Positions 53,481-63,060 of a stretch of DNA of 64,000 nucleotides are shown in pieces. Source of the stretch: Chlorogloeopsis fritschii PCC 6912 (lineage in GTDB: Bacteria; Cyanobacteriota; Cyanobacteriia; Cyanobacteriales; Nostocaceae); NCBI RefSeq assembly GCF_000317285.1, contig NZ_AJLN01000134.1, forward strand, positions 62,001-126,000, written 5' to 3'. The notes below the pieces were generated by a model. It was not told where the DNA came from. It did not search any database and saw nothing but the letters and a program-made list of their open reading frames with translations. Every line of letters starts with the position of its first letter. The first letter of the stretch is position 1. Both the position numbers and the translations under genes were made by a program.

Positions 53481-54026
53481 ATGGCAACACGACTAAAAAG
53501 CTTATACCAAGAAACAATAGTCCCCAAACTGATGAAACAGTTTGAATTCACCAATGTTCATCAAGTACCGAAGTTGGTGAAAGTAACTGTGAACCGAGGA
53601 TTGGGAGAAGCAGCTCAAAATGCTAAAGCTCTAGAAGCATCTTTAAGTGAAATAGCTCTGATTACCGGTCAAAAACCCGTAGTAACGCGGGCGAAAAAAG
53701 CGATCGCAGGCTTCAAAATTCGTCAAGGGATGCCCGTTGGGATCATGGTGACCCTGAGAGGCGATCGGATGTATGCTTTTCTCGACCGTTTAATCAACTT
53801 GTCTTTACCAAGAATCCGCGACTTTCGCGGTGTCAGCCCCAAAAGCTTTGACGGTCGTGGTAACTACACTCTTGGTGTTAGAGAGCAGTTGATTTTTCCA
53901 GAAGTCGAGTACGACAGTATTGACCAAATCCGAGGCATGGATATTTCCATCATCACCACAGCTAACACTGACGAAGAAGGTCGCGCCTTACTAAAAGAAA
54001 TGGGAATGCCCTTTCGGGAACAATAA
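53481..54026 (+). CDS. rplE: 50S ribosomal protein L5
   Basis: A 181-residue L5 that binds 5S rRNA and contacts the P-site tRNA. Signatures: [68 protein letters not shown] (residues 27-94) and [29 protein letters not shown] (111-139). Full length. rpsH follows after 20 bases. The S14 gene that lies between L5 and S8 in many bacteria is missing here, as is usual for cyanobacteria. Confidence 0.97.
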   Translation: MATRLKSLYQETIVPKLMKQFEFTNVHQVPKLVKVTVNRGLGEAAQNAKALEASLSEIALITGQKPVVTRAKKAIAGFKIRQGMPVGIMVTLRGDRMYAFLDRLINLSLPRIRDFRGVSPKSFDGRGNYTLGVREQLIFPEVEYDSIDQIRGMDISIITTANTDEEGRALLKEMGMPFREQ

Positions 54027-54046
54027 ATTCATTTGAAGAGGAAACG

Positions 54047-54448
54047 ATGGCAACAAACGACACTATTGCTGATATGTTGACGCGCCTCCGTAATGCTAAT
54101 TTAGCGCGGCATCAAACCACACAAGTGCCATCCACAAAAATGACCCGTAGTATAGCCAAAGTCCTACGAGACGAAGGTTTTATTGCTGACTACGAAGACG
54201 CAGGAGAAGGAGTAAAACGTAACTTGGTGATTTCCCTTAAGTACAAGGGTAAGAATCGTCAACCCATCATTACTGCCCTCAAGCGGATCAGCAAACCAGG
54301 CTTACGCGTTTACTCCAACAAAAAAGAATTACCACGAGTATTAGGTGGTATCGGCATTGCCATTATTTCTACATCTAGTGGCATCATGACCGATCGAGAA
54401 GCACGGCGTCAGAATTTGGGTGGCGAAGTACTTTGCTACGTTTGGTAG
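54047..54448 (+). CDS. rpsH: 30S ribosomal protein S8
   Basis: A 133-residue S8, binding the central domain of 16S rRNA. It starts [33 protein letters not shown] and ends [28 protein letters not shown], the full-length C-terminal signature. Ribosome site GAAGAGGAAACG directly upstream. A TCATTAG-type heptad inverted repeat follows it. Confidence 0.97.
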   Translation: MATNDTIADMLTRLRNANLARHQTTQVPSTKMTRSIAKVLRDEGFIADYEDAGEGVKRNLVISLKYKGKNRQPIITALKRISKPGLRVYSNKKELPRVLGGIGIAIISTSSGIMTDREARRQNLGGEVLCYVW

Positions 54449-54527
54449 TCATTAGTCATTTGTCATTTGTGATTAGCTAAAGACAAAAGACAAATAACAA
54501 AGGACAAACAACAAAGGACAAAAAATT
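54449..54527. repeat. Heptad inverted repeat, rpsH-rplF spacer
   Basis: GTCATTA/GTCATTT/GTGATTA units left; AAAGACA/AAATAAC/AAGGACA units right. Same family as the rplC-rplD spacer. Confidence 0.85.
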
Positions 54528-55076
54528 ATGTCTCGAATTGGTAAACGCCCGATCGCAGTCCCTGCAAAAGTGCAAGTGACAGTTGATGGCACCAAAGTTA
54601 GTGTCAAAGGGCCAAAGGGTGAGCTTTCTCGCGAGCTTCCCAATAATGTAATCGTTTCCCAAGAAGGGGAAATCTTGACTGTTAACCGTCGGGATGATTC
54701 ACGCACCTCAAGGCAAATGCACGGGTTGTCCCGTACCTTGGTTGCCAACATGGTTGAAGGAGTTTCCAAAGGATTTGAACGCCGTTTGGAAATTCAAGGA
54801 GTTGGTTACCGAGCACAAGTCCAAGGTCGTAACCTCGTTTTAAATATGGGTTACAGCCATCAGGTGCAGATTGTGCCTCCAGAGGGAGTTAACTTTGCGG
54901 TTGAAAATAACACCAACGTGATTGTCAGCGGCTATGACAAAGAAGTGGTAGGCAACACGGCAGCTAAAATCCGCGCCGTTCGTCCACCAGAACCTTACAA
55001 AGGCAAAGGTATTCGCTACGCTGGCGAAGCAGTCAGACGCAAAGCTGGTAAGACTGGTAAGGGTGGTAAGAAATAA
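54528..55076 (+). CDS. rplF: 50S ribosomal protein L6
   Basis: A 182-residue L6, built of two similar domains, near the sarcin-ricin loop. [38 protein letters not shown] starts the protein; the C-terminal signature is [31 protein letters not shown]. No internal changes. Two bases before rplR. The ATG is preceded by a heptad repeat ending AAAGGACAAAAAATT; no strong Shine-Dalgarno is visible. Confidence 0.97.
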   Translation: MSRIGKRPIAVPAKVQVTVDGTKVSVKGPKGELSRELPNNVIVSQEGEILTVNRRDDSRTSRQMHGLSRTLVANMVEGVSKGFERRLEIQGVGYRAQVQGRNLVLNMGYSHQVQIVPPEGVNFAVENNTNVIVSGYDKEVVGNTAAKIRAVRPPEPYKGKGIRYAGEAVRRKAGKTGKGGKK

Positions 55077-55078
55077 AT

Positions 55079-55441
55079 ATGAAGCTTACTCGTATAGAAT
55101 CAAGACAGCGTCGCCGTCGGCGTATCCGCGGCAAAGTAAACGGTTCTACCGAACGTCCACGGTTGGCAATATTCCGTTCGCACCAGCATATTTATGCTCA
55201 GGTGATTGATGACACTCGTCATCATACTTTAGTGGCAGCCTCTTCTTTAGAGCCTGAATTGAAATCCAAATTAGGCTCAGGTAAAAACTGCCAAGCATCT
55301 ACTGAAGTTGGTAAGTTAATAGCTCAACGATCGCTAGAAAAAGGCATCACTCAAGTAGTCTTCGATCGCGGTGGCAATCTTTATCACGGTCGGGTGAAAG
55401 CACTTGCCGAAGCAGCACGTGAGGCTGGGTTAGATTTCTAA
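55079..55441 (+). CDS. rplR: 50S ribosomal protein L18
   Basis: A 120-residue L18, a 5S rRNA-binding protein. Basic N-terminus [45 protein letters not shown] and C-terminal [44 protein letters not shown] are characteristic. It starts 2 bases after the rplF stop (AATATG) and is translated with it. A heptad inverted repeat separates it from rpsE. Confidence 0.97.
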   Translation: MKLTRIESRQRRRRRIRGKVNGSTERPRLAIFRSHQHIYAQVIDDTRHHTLVAASSLEPELKSKLGSGKNCQASTEVGKLIAQRSLEKGITQVVFDRGGNLYHGRVKALAEAAREAGLDF

Positions 55442-55537
55442 ACACTAGTCATTGGTCATTAGTTATTAGTCATTAGCAACAAATGACTCTTGACAAAGGA
55501 CAAGTGACAAATGACAAAGGACAAAGGACTATCGAAC
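55442..55537. repeat. Heptad inverted repeat, rplR-rpsE spacer
   Basis: Left arm AGTCATT/GGTCATT/AGTTATT units, right arm AATGACA/AAGTGAC/AAGGACA units. It reaches the start codon region of rpsE, where three frames of it would be read in the upstream extension. Confidence 0.85.
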
Positions 55538-56062
55538 ATGGCAACAAATCGTCGTAAGGCTAACCGCGCAAAAAAAGAAGAAACTAACTGGCAAGAGCGG
55601 GTAATTCAAATCCGCCGGGTTAGCAAGGTAGTGAAAGGAGGTAAAAAACTTAGCTTCCGCGCGATCGTAGTCGTCGGTAATGAACGCGGTCAAGTCGGCG
55701 TGGGAGTTGGTAAAGCCTCGGATGTAATTGGTGCCGTAAAAAAAGGTGTAGCCGACGGCAAAAAACACTTAATTGACATCCCCATTACCAAATCCAACTC
55801 TATTCCCCACCCGATTAATGGCATGGGTGGTGGCGCAAAAGTAATTATGCGCCCAGCCGCTCCCGGTACAGGCGTAATTGCTGGTGGTGCTGTTCGTACT
55901 GTGCTAGAGTTGGCAGGCGTTCGTAATGTCTTGGCTAAACAACTTGGCTCCAATAATCCTCTCAACAACGCCAGAGCAGCAATTAATGCCCTCACTACCC
56001 TGCGTACCTTCTCAGAAGTTGCTGAAGACAGGGGAGTTTCTGTGGAAAATCTTTACATTTAA
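55538..56062 (+). CDS. rpsE: 30S ribosomal protein S5
   Basis: A 174-residue S5, a translational-fidelity protein at the mRNA entry. The ATG at 55538 ([47 protein letters not shown]) is chosen; the frame is open for nine further codons, but these read through the heptad repeat. The dsRNA-binding-like N-domain and the C-terminal [41 protein letters not shown] are intact. No mutation at known ram sites is apparent without alignment. The rplO start is 90 bases downstream. Confidence 0.96.
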   Translation: MATNRRKANRAKKEETNWQERVIQIRRVSKVVKGGKKLSFRAIVVVGNERGQVGVGVGKASDVIGAVKKGVADGKKHLIDIPITKSNSIPHPINGMGGGAKVIMRPAAPGTGVIAGGAVRTVLELAGVRNVLAKQLGSNNPLNNARAAINALTTLRTFSEVAEDRGVSVENLYI

Positions 56063-56151
56063 TCGCTAAATGCTAATTGCTAATTGTGATGTGCCATTAG
56101 CTGTTAGCTATTAGCAAACTAAATTTATTCACTTACGCAAAAGCTTTGGTT
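56063..56151. repeat. Heptad inverted repeat, rpsE-rplO spacer
   Basis: GCTAAAT/GCTAATT units (56067-56088) and CATTAGC/TATTAGC units (56094-56113), complementary to each other. Confidence 0.8.
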
Positions 56152-56598
56152 ATGAGATTAAACGACGTTCGCCCCCAAAAAGGCTCGAAGAAACGACCTC
56201 GTCGTCTAGGACGCGGTGTTTCTGCCGGTCAAGGTGCAAGTGCCGGTAAAGGTATGCGCGGTCAAAAAGCCCGTTCTGGTGGCGGTACCAGACCTGGTTT
56301 TGAAGGTGGTCAACAGCCATTGTACCGCCGCATACCAAAGTTGAAGGGCTTTCCACTAGTTAATCGTAAAAATTACACTACGATTAATGTAGAGAAGCTA
56401 GCCTCCCTCCCAGCAAATACAGAAGTCACATTGACCTCTTTAAAAGAAGCAGGTATTCTCACTGCTGTCAAGGGGCCATTGAAAATTTTGGGTGATGGGG
56501 AATTGAGCGTCCCGCTCAAAGTACAGGCGGCAGCTTTCACAGGTACAGCTCGTAGCAAAATTGAGGCAGCTGGTGGGAGTTGTGAAGTTTTAGAGTGA
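56152..56598 (+). CDS. rplO: 50S ribosomal protein L15
   Basis: A 148-residue L15, a late-assembly protein of the 50[68 protein letters not shown] is the standard Gly/Arg-rich start. A TTG at 56146 would add two residues; ATG 56152 is chosen. The end [13 protein letters not shown] is full length. L30 (rpmD), which lies upstream of L15 in many bacteria, is absent here as in cyanobacteria. Confidence 0.96.
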   Translation: MRLNDVRPQKGSKKRPRRLGRGVSAGQGASAGKGMRGQKARSGGGTRPGFEGGQQPLYRRIPKLKGFPLVNRKNYTTINVEKLASLPANTEVTLTSLKEAGILTAVKGPLKILGDGELSVPLKVQAAAFTGTARSKIEAAGGSCEVLE

Positions 56599-56669
56599 AC
56601 CAAGTAGGACGCACCTAAGCGCACGCGTACTCTAGCCAGCGCCTGCTTCACTATTTAAGGTAGCCCTCT

Positions 56670-57995
56670 ATGATCAGTCGAGATAAACCCCCAACCGCTC
56701 AAGAAACTTTTATGCAAATGGCACAAGCAGCTGGGCTGAGAGGTCGGCTGCTTGTCACCGTCGGTATTCTGATTTTGATTCGTATGGGTATACACATACC
56801 TATACCAGGAATTGATCGGGAGCGGTTTGCCGCTGCGGTTAGTAGCAATAACCAAATCTTCAGCTTTTTGGATATTTTTTCTGGAGGCGGACTTTCTGCT
56901 TTGGGAGTCTTTGCTCTGGGTATTTTACCTTTCATTAATGCCTCCATTATTATCCAATTGCTTACCGCTGCCATTCCCTCTTTAGAAAATTTGCAGAAAA
57001 ATGAAGGTGAAGCAGGAAGGCGGAAAATTTCCCAAATTACACGCTATGTAGCTTTGGGCTGGGCGATTCTTCAAAGTGTCTTCTTAGCGGCATTTTGGCT
57101 CAGGCCTTTTGCTTATAACTTCAGTCCATTTTTCGTAGTTGAAACAGCAGTAGCTCTAGTGGCTGGCTCGATGTTCGTGATGTGGGCATCAGAAGTCATT
57201 ACAGAGCGTGGCATTGGTAACGGAGCATCGTTGTTGATTTTTGTCAACATTGTAGCAACACTACCAAAGTCTCTGAGCGATACCATTGCTTATATCCAAG
57301 GTAGCGGGCAAGAAATAGTCCGGGAAAGAGTTGGCCCGGTGATTGTACTTGTCCTAGTTTTCCTGGCGACGATTGTTGGTATTGTCTTTGTTCAAGAAGC
57401 TATTCGCCGGATTCCGATTATTTCTGCTCGCCGTCAAGTTGGAAGGCGTATTTTTGCCGAGCAGCGCAGCTATCTCCCCTTACGTCTAAATCAAGGCGGA
57501 GTCATGCCCATTATTTTCGCTGCTGCTATCCTGAGTTTGCCACTGTTAATTGCCAATTTTACTAGAAATCCGGAAGTCGCGAACATCGTCAATACTTATT
57601 TAAGTCCTGGCGGTTCTCAATCTTGGGCTTACGCGCTAGTTTACCTCATTTCAATCGTTTTCTTCAGTTACTTCTATTCATCTTTGATCGTAAACCCTGT
57701 TGATATAGCGCAAAACCTTAAGAAAATGGGTTCTAGTATTCCTGGAATTCGTCCGGGTAAAGCTACCAGCGAATATATAGAGCGCGTTTTAAATCGACTA
57801 ACTTTTTTGGGTGCTATCTTTTTGGGTTTGGTTGCCATTATCCCCACCGCCGTAGAAAGAGCTTTGGGAGTACCAACCTTTAGAGGATTAGGTGCTACTT
57901 CTTTGCTGATTCTAGTGGGTGTGGCGATTGATACGGCAAAACAAATTCAAACCTACGTTATTTCTCAGCGCTATGAAGGAATGGTGAAACAATAG
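56670..57995 (+). CDS. secY: Preprotein translocase subunit SecY
   Basis: A 441-residue channel-forming subunit of the Sec translocon, with 10 membrane segments. TM2/plug region [54 protein letters not shown] (about residues 48-103) and [23 protein letters not shown] (near 184-206) are diagnostic, as is [34 protein letters not shown] with its cytoplasmic loop. It serves both the plasma membrane and thylakoids. The gene follows rplO after 71 bases and its final base is the first base of the adk GTG. Confidence 0.97.
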   Translation: MISRDKPPTAQETFMQMAQAAGLRGRLLVTVGILILIRMGIHIPIPGIDRERFAAAVSSNNQIFSFLDIFSGGGLSALGVFALGILPFINASIIIQLLTAAIPSLENLQKNEGEAGRRKISQITRYVALGWAILQSVFLAAFWLRPFAYNFSPFFVVETAVALVAGSMFVMWASEVITERGIGNGASLLIFVNIVATLPKSLSDTIAYIQGSGQEIVRERVGPVIVLVLVFLATIVGIVFVQEAIRRIPIISARRQVGRRIFAEQRSYLPLRLNQGGVMPIIFAAAILSLPLLIANFTRNPEVANIVNTYLSPGGSQSWAYALVYLISIVFFSYFYSSLIVNPVDIAQNLKKMGSSIPGIRPGKATSEYIERVLNRLTFLGAIFLGLVAIIPTAVERALGVPTFRGLGATSLLILVGVAIDTAKQIQTYVISQRYEGMVKQ

Positions 57996-58552
57996 TGACG
58001 CGATTAATCTTCTTGGGGCCGCCTGGAGCTGGTAAAGGAACTCAAGCTAAAACATTAGCTGAGTGCTGGAACATTCCCCATATTTCTACGGGTGACATCT
58101 TGCGCCAAGCATTAAAAGAACAAACTCCTCTAGGCATTAAAGCTCAAAGTTATATGGATAGAGGAGAATTAGTTCCCGATCAACTTGTGCAAGACATGGT
58201 AGAGGAACGTCTCCAGCAAAGCGATACTAATTCCGGTTGGATTCTTGATGGTTTTCCCCGTACAGTCAAACAAGCAGCTTTTTTAGAGGAATTGCTGCAA
58301 AAGTTAGATCAGCGGGGAGAAAAGGTAGTCAACTTGGATGTTCCAGATGAAGTTGTAGTTGATCGTTTACTGCAACGCGGACGTCAAGATGATTCGGAGG
58401 AGGTGATTCGTCGCCGCTTAGAAGTCTACCGCTCTCAAACAGCTCCCTTGATTGACTTTTACCGTCATCGCCATCAACTCCTGAGTGTCAATGGCAATCA
58501 GTCCCTTGAAGAAGTTTCTGCCGCAATTAAAAAACAGGTAACCGCTTCTTAG
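57995..58552 (+). CDS. adk: Adenylate kinase
   Basis: A 185-residue adenylate kinase converting ATP + AMP to 2 ADP. P-loop [10 protein letters not shown] at residues 8-17, AMP-binding [17 protein letters not shown] near residue 83, and the LID part is the short form ([34 protein letters not shown]) without zinc cysteines, as in cyanobacterial and other short-LID enzymes. GTG start at 57995 shares a base with the secY stop (TAGTG). The position between secY and infA is standard for cyanobacteria and many bacteria. Confidence 0.97.
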   Translation: MTRLIFLGPPGAGKGTQAKTLAECWNIPHISTGDILRQALKEQTPLGIKAQSYMDRGELVPDQLVQDMVEERLQQSDTNSGWILDGFPRTVKQAAFLEELLQKLDQRGEKVVNLDVPDEVVVDRLLQRGRQDDSEEVIRRRLEVYRSQTAPLIDFYRHRHQLLSVNGNQSLEEVSAAIKKQVTAS

Positions 58553-58748
58553 CTTAATAAGCAGCTATAAGAGGGTGGGACTAGGAACTGTATCCTGTCC
58601 TACTCTTACCCACTTTTGTTCCAGATAGTGTCAAGAATTTTAGATAAGATATATTAATAAACTGTTGATATATTTCCCGGATTATGTGCATTTGCAGACT
58701 AAAATTAGCTGCAAACAGCAAAAATAGTTGAGTTGAGGAAAAAACAAA

Positions 58749-58973
58749 TTGTCTAAGCAAGATTTGATTGAAATGGAAGGCACTGTTACTGAGTCACTAC
58801 CCAACGCAATGTTTCGCGTTGACTTGGATAATGGCTTTAACGTCCTAGCTCACATTTCTGGCAAGATTCGCCGTAACTATATCAAGATTTTACCTGGCGA
58901 TCGCGTCAAAGTTGAGCTGACACCCTACGACCTGACAAAGGGTAGAATCACTTATCGATTACGTAAGAAATAG
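58749..58973 (+). CDS. infA: Translation initiation factor IF-1
   Basis: A 74-residue IF-1, an OB-fold protein that blocks the A site at initiation. [74 protein letters not shown] is the standard sequence. Start TTG at 58749 (TTGTCTAAGCAAG), preceded by GTTGAGGAAAAAAC. Downstream, at 59069-59131, a second 3' fragment of infA is present as a remnant (see that entry). The gap to adk (about 200 bases) contains an imperfect stem but no gene. Confidence 0.96.
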
Positions 58974-59068
58974 TGCGAAAGTAATAGTTTTTACAGTTCT
59001 ACCGCCCTGGGTTATATCCCTTTTCACCGCAGTTAGCTAAAAATCCAACAGAAGCGATCGCTTCTTTG

Positions 59069-59131
59069 GTGGAACTGAAAAGCCAAGCAACGACCAAGAG
59101 TAGAATCACCTATAAACTTCGGAAAAAGTAA
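59069..59131 (+). pseudogene. Remnant of a second infA 3' end
   Basis: Read in one frame, these 63 bases (GTG to TAA) encode VELKSQATTKSRITYKLRKK, which aligns without gaps to the last 20 codons plus stop of infA at 58911-58973 ([20 protein letters not shown]), 13 of 20 residues identical. Nothing recognisable from IF-1 precedes it. It therefore looks like the tail of a duplicated or displaced infA copy that has otherwise decayed, with a HIP1 octamer just upstream at 59053. Confidence 0.75.
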
Positions 59132-59246
59132 GTGTATGTAGAATACTATACCACACAACCAACTTGGTTAGTTTTCCTTTTACCATTTAACTGAATAATT
59201 TCTCAAAAAATGCTATAATTCACTATTTGTAATCAATTAGGAAAGT

Positions 59247-59360
59247 ATGAAAGTCAGAGCTTCAGTCAAGAAAATGTGTGAAAAATGTAACGTGATCCGA
59301 CGTCGGGGTCGCGTAATGGTGATTTGTGTAAACCCGAAGCACAAACAACGCCAAGGCTAG
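59247..59360 (+). CDS. rpmJ: 50S ribosomal protein L36
   Basis: A 37-residue zinc-ribbon protein, too short for ordinary gene finding: [37 protein letters not shown]. The zinc ligands are CEKC (residues 11 and 14), Cys27 and His32, the zinc-containing (C+) form. Preceded by TTAGGAAAGT, giving a ribosome site. Its position between infA and rpsM is universal in bacteria. No unusual feature. Confidence 0.98.
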   Translation: MKVRASVKKMCEKCNVIRRRGRVMVICVNPKHKQRQG

Positions 59361-59455
59361 AACCATACTAAAGTTATAGCGCTTGGAATTGAGTGAAGCA
59401 CAAAATCACTATTGAAACAATCAACAAAGCTTAAGAAGATAGGGAGACAATTGTT

Positions 59456-59836
59456 GTGGCACGTATTGCCGGAGTAGACCTTCCACGCGATAAGCGTGTT
59501 GAAATTGGTCTAACTTACATCTACGGAATTGGTTTATCAAGGTCGAAAGAGATTTTAGAAACTACAGGTGTGAATCCAGACACCCGTGTCAAAGATCTCA
59601 GTGATACCGATGTAGTAGCCCTGCGGGCAGAAATCGAAAGTAACTATCAAGTAGAAGGCGACTTAAGACGCTTGGAAGCAATGAACATCAAGCGCTTAAT
59701 TGATATCGGTACCTACAGAGGACGTCGCCATCGCTTAGGTCTACCAGTAAGAGGACAAAGAACTCGTACCAACGCCAGAACCAGACGCGGTAGAAGGCAG
59801 ACAGTGGCTGGTAAGAAAAAAGCACCAACGAAATAA
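59456..59836 (+). CDS. rpsM: 30S ribosomal protein S13
   Basis: A 126-residue S13, in the 30S head contacting the P-site tRNA. GTG start at 59456: [34 protein letters not shown]; helix-turn-helix region [58 protein letters not shown] gives the expected basic tail. Preceded by AGATAGGGAGACAATTGTT, with AGGGAG as ribosome site. Followed by rpsK after 54 bases. Confidence 0.97.
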   Translation: MARIAGVDLPRDKRVEIGLTYIYGIGLSRSKEILETTGVNPDTRVKDLSDTDVVALRAEIESNYQVEGDLRRLEAMNIKRLIDIGTYRGRRHRLGLPVRGQRTRTNARTRRGRRQTVAGKKKAPTK

Positions 59837-59890
59837 TTCTTCTTTCATGCTTGCTAAAAGCAAGTTTTACCTTCATTTAGTTACACCACT

Positions 59891-60286
59891 ATGGCGCGAC
59901 AACCAAGTAAAAAAACTGGGAGCAAAAAGCAAAAACGCAATGTACCTAACGGTATTGCCTACATACAGTCTACTTTCAACAATAGCATTGTCACCATTAC
60001 CGATCAAAACGGAGATGTGATCTCTTGGGCAAGTGCTGGCTCTAGCGGTTTCAAGGGTGCCAAAAAAGGAACTCCTTTTGCCGCCCAAACTGCTGCTGAA
60101 AGCGCAGCACGTCGAGCAATAGATCAGGGAATGCGCCAAATAGAAGTAATGGTAAGCGGCCCCGGAGCAGGTCGAGAAACTGCGATCCGGGCACTGCAAG
60201 GAGCAGGACTGGAAATAACATTAATTCGGGATATTACCCCGATTCCCCACAATGGCTGTCGTCCGCCCAAACGCCGTCGAGTCTAG
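59891..60286 (+). CDS. rpsK: 30S ribosomal protein S11
   Basis: A 131-residue S11, binding the 16S rRNA platform. [103 protein letters not shown] carries the [15 protein letters not shown] signature, and the C-terminus is [18 protein letters not shown]. Full length, normal. The next gene, rpoA, is 372 bases away, while the S4 gene that often lies between is not present. Confidence 0.97.
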   Translation: MARQPSKKTGSKKQKRNVPNGIAYIQSTFNNSIVTITDQNGDVISWASAGSSGFKGAKKGTPFAAQTAAESAARRAIDQGMRQIEVMVSGPGAGRETAIRALQGAGLEITLIRDITPIPHNGCRPPKRRRV

Positions 60287-60658
60287 ACACGAATTGTTGG
60301 GTGGTAGAGGCAATCAGTGAACAGTTAACAGTCAACAGTGTAGACGCGCAGCTAGCTGCTTGCCGCAGGCTACAGTAAATGATTGCTGAATTATTGAGAA
60401 CTGAATAACTGTTAAACTTGCCTGTTTCCCTCACACGTATAGTGGCCGTCCGAAGTGCGCCAGTTCCTAATTGCACGAAGGGCTGCTCAACTTCGGAAAA
60501 CCTAAAACATATAGTAGCGCCCATCAGTTCTTCAGGGCTTCAAACTCTACCGACACTGGGAAATTGCAGTTTGATAGACCTCAAGTACAGGGCAAACAAC
60601 CATCTGTAGGCAAATATATTGCCTACAAGCAAGACCTTATAACAAGGGAGGCTACTCC
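60287..60658. other. Non-coding leader between rpsK and rpoA
   Basis: About 370 bases without a gene. 60317-60342 has CAGTTAA/CAGTCAA heptads; 60342-60374 is a GC-rich inverted repeat with outer arms GTAG and CTAC. A ribosome site GGGAGG at 60648 precedes the GTG of rpoA. Confidence 0.6.
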
Positions 60659-61609
60659 GTGGCGCAATTTCAAATTGAATGTGTAGAGTCTAATACAGAA
60701 GAAAGTCGAAGCCACTACAGCAAATTTATCTTGGAACCTCTGGAGCGGGGACAAGGAACTACCGTTGGCAATGCCCTGAGACGGATCTTATTGTCAAACT
60801 TAGAGGGAACAGCGGTAACAGCAGTGCGAATTGCGGGTGTTACCCATGAGTTTGCTACCGTTCCGGGCGTGAGGGAAGACGTTTTGGAAATCCTGATGAG
60901 GATGAAGGAAGTTATCCTCAAAAGCTATTCCGCTCAACCACAAATTGGTCGCTTACTTGTTACTGGGCCCGCCACTGTCACTTCGGCACATTTTGATTTG
61001 CCAAGTGAAGTAGAAGTAATGGATCCAACCCAGTACATAGCTACCCTGGCTGAAGGTGGAAAGCTGGAAATGGAATTTCGGATTGAGAAAGGCAAGGGCT
61101 ATCGCACGATTGAGCGGGGACGTGAAGAAGCCACATCTTTAGACTTTCTCCAAATTGACTCGGTATTTATGCCAGTCAGAAAAGTTAACTATAGTGTTGA
61201 AGAAACTCGTAGTGATAGTGGGTTGCCCAAAGACCGACTGCTATTAGAAATATGGACGAATGGCAGTCTTACCCCTCAAGAAGCGCTCTCCTCGGCAGCT
61301 GGAATCTTAGTAGACTTATTTAATCCCTTAAAAGACATTGATATCAGACAGACAGATACAGATTCTGATATCCCCGACGATCCCACTGCTCAGATTCCAA
61401 TTGAAGAGTTACAGCTTTCAGTGCGTGCCTATAACTGTCTCAAGCGGGCACAAGTTAATTCTGTAGCGGACTTGTTGGATTATACCCAAGAAGACCTTTT
61501 AGAAATTAAAAACTTTGGTCAAAAGTCAGCCGAAGAAGTAGTTGAAGCTTTACAACGACGCTTAGGCATTACTTTGCCGACCGAAAGGTCTTCTAAACAT
61601 GGAGGTTAA
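60659..61609 (+). CDS. rpoA: DNA-directed RNA polymerase subunit alpha
   Basis: A 316-residue alpha subunit. The N-terminal assembly domain (about 1-230) includes LEPLERGQGTTVGNALRRILLSNLEGTAVTAVRI near residue 28 and VNYSVEETRSDSGLPKDRLLLEIWTNGSLTPQEALSSAA near residue 175; the C-terminal domain (about 245-316), which binds UP elements and activators, has RAYNCLKRAQVNSVADLLDYTQEDLLEIKNFGQKSAEEVVEAL. GTG start with GGGAGG ribosome site. Its 3' end has GCATTAACT-family repeats beginning right after the stop. Confidence 0.98.
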   Translation: MAQFQIECVESNTEESRSHYSKFILEPLERGQGTTVGNALRRILLSNLEGTAVTAVRIAGVTHEFATVPGVREDVLEILMRMKEVILKSYSAQPQIGRLLVTGPATVTSAHFDLPSEVEVMDPTQYIATLAEGGKLEMEFRIEKGKGYRTIERGREEATSLDFLQIDSVFMPVRKVNYSVEETRSDSGLPKDRLLLEIWTNGSLTPQEALSSAAGILVDLFNPLKDIDIRQTDTDSDIPDDPTAQIPIEELQLSVRAYNCLKRAQVNSVADLLDYTQEDLLEIKNFGQKSAEEVVEALQRRLGITLPTERSSKHGG

Positions 61610-61673
61610 TAGTTAATAGCAATTAACTATTAGCAGCCATTCTAGTAATTATTATCGTTAATGGTTCATAGTT
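61610..61673. repeat. Heptad repeat, rpoA-rplQ spacer
   Basis: TTAATAG/TTAACTA units (61607-61632) followed by a loosely related GTTAATG tract. Same family as the rpsQ-rplN spacer. Confidence 0.7.
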
Positions 61674-62024
61674 ATGCGTCATCGTTGTCGAGTCAAACAA
61701 CTTAGTAAGCCTGCCGATCAGCGTCGTGCCCTGTTGCGATCGCTGACTACCGAGCTGATTCGCCATGGTCGGATCACCACTACCCTCACCAGAGCCAAGG
61801 TAGTGCGAGCAGAAGTAGACAAAATGATTTCCTTAGCTAAAGACGGCTCTTTAGCAGCACGTCGTCAAGCGATCGGTTATATGTACGACAAGCAACTAGT
61901 TCATGCTCTATTTGAACAAGCTGCTAGTCGTTATGGTAACCGTCAAGGCGGATATACTCGGATTCTGCATACCGTGCGTCGTCGTGGTGATAACGCCGAA
62001 ATGGCAATCATTGAACTGGTGTAG
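61674..62024 (+). CDS. rplQ: 50S ribosomal protein L17
   Basis: A 116-residue L17. [116 protein letters not shown] is the whole standard protein, including the conserved RHxxxxxQLxKPAxQRRAL start. Length normal. Directly followed by a GGATGAA heptad inverted repeat and truA. Confidence 0.97.
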   Translation: MRHRCRVKQLSKPADQRRALLRSLTTELIRHGRITTTLTRAKVVRAEVDKMISLAKDGSLAARRQAIGYMYDKQLVHALFEQAASRYGNRQGGYTRILHTVRRRGDNAEMAIIELV

Positions 62025-62157
62025 GAAGAATGAAGGATGAAGGATAAAGGATGAAGTAATAAGAAGAAAGAATTAATTGCAAATTACATAATTCATATTT
62101 CACACTTCATACTTTTTTCAGACTTCAGACTTCAAACTTCAACCTTTAGCTAATTGT
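62025..62157. repeat. Heptad inverted repeat, rplQ-truA spacer
   Basis: GAATGAA/GGATGAA/GGATAAA units left, TTCATAC/TTCAGAC/TTCAAAC units right with seven-base phasing; ends at CAACCTTTAGC before truA. Confidence 0.85.
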
Positions 62158-62988
62158 ATGTTAGAGAGCTACCAGCCTACACCAACCCAGCGAGTCGCCC
62201 TGGTAATCCAATACCTGGGCACTCATTTTCATGGCTGGCAACGGCAACTACAACACCGCACGGTGCAAGAAGAAATAGAAAAAGCGATCTCGAACATTCT
62301 TGGCTACCCTGTGACACTACATGGTGCGGGACGTACTGATGCTGGGGTTCACGCCGCCGCTCAAGTGGCTCATTTTGATGTCAAAAGTGTAATACCAGCT
62401 CATAAATGGGCAACAATTTTAAACAGCTACTTGCCGAAGGATATATTGATTCGGGCATCAGCAGCTGTTGGTCAAAGTTGGCACGCTCGTTTTAGTGCCG
62501 CATATCGGCGATATCGCTATACCATATACACCGATCCACGACCGAACTTGTTCACCAGAGCCTTTAGTTGGCACTATTATCATGCACCTTTAGATGAATT
62601 ATTGATGCAAGCAGCATTGAAACCCTTGGTTGGACGCCATCACTTGGGGGCATTTCATCGGGCAAATTCAAGTCGCAAGCATTCTTGGGTAGAGGTGCAA
62701 GCAGTAGAGTGTTATCGTACCGATCCATTTATTCATATTGAAATTCAGGCAGATGGATTTTTGTATGGTATGGTGCGGCTATTGGTAGGAATGCTGGTGC
62801 AGGTTGGTTCTGGGCAGCGATCGCTAGCTAACTTCACCGAACTCTGGAAAGATGAACGTCGAGAAGAGGTGAAATATGCTGCGCCCTCTCACGGTCTATG
62901 CTTGTTGCGAGTAGGCTATCCAGATTTCCCCTTTCCGAAAGAAGTCTGGTTTGATACACAGCCTCTTTATGTCATTAGTCATCACTAG
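62158..62988 (+). CDS. truA: tRNA pseudouridine38-40 synthase
   Basis: A 276-residue TruA, modifying uridines 38-40 in tRNA anticodon stems. YLGTHFHGWQRQLQHRTVQEEIEKAI (residues 19-44), the catalytic Asp in HGAGRTDAGVHAAAQVAHF (residues 56-74), and DGFLYGMVRLLVGMLVQVGSGQR (near 199-221) are all conserved. The last five residues, VISHH, are encoded by a TCATTAG-type heptad unit (GTCATTAGTCATCAC), so the gene's 3' end overlaps the repeat spacer. It ends just before rplM, the usual truA-rplM-rpsI order in cyanobacteria. Confidence 0.97.
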   Translation: MLESYQPTPTQRVALVIQYLGTHFHGWQRQLQHRTVQEEIEKAISNILGYPVTLHGAGRTDAGVHAAAQVAHFDVKSVIPAHKWATILNSYLPKDILIRASAAVGQSWHARFSAAYRRYRYTIYTDPRPNLFTRAFSWHYYHAPLDELLMQAALKPLVGRHHLGAFHRANSSRKHSWVEVQAVECYRTDPFIHIEIQADGFLYGMVRLLVGMLVQVGSGQRSLANFTELWKDERREEVKYAAPSHGLCLLRVGYPDFPFPKEVWFDTQPLYVISHH

Positions 62989-63060
62989 TCATGACAAAAG
63001 ACAAATGACTGCTGGACGAATGACAATAATAAAAGACAGATGAAAAAGGACAAAGGATAA
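62971..63060. repeat. Heptad inverted repeat, truA-rplM spacer
   Basis: Left arm GTCATTA/GTCATCA units starts inside truA (codes its last residues), right arm AAAGACA/AATGACA/AAGGACA units runs to the rplM start. Confidence 0.8.
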
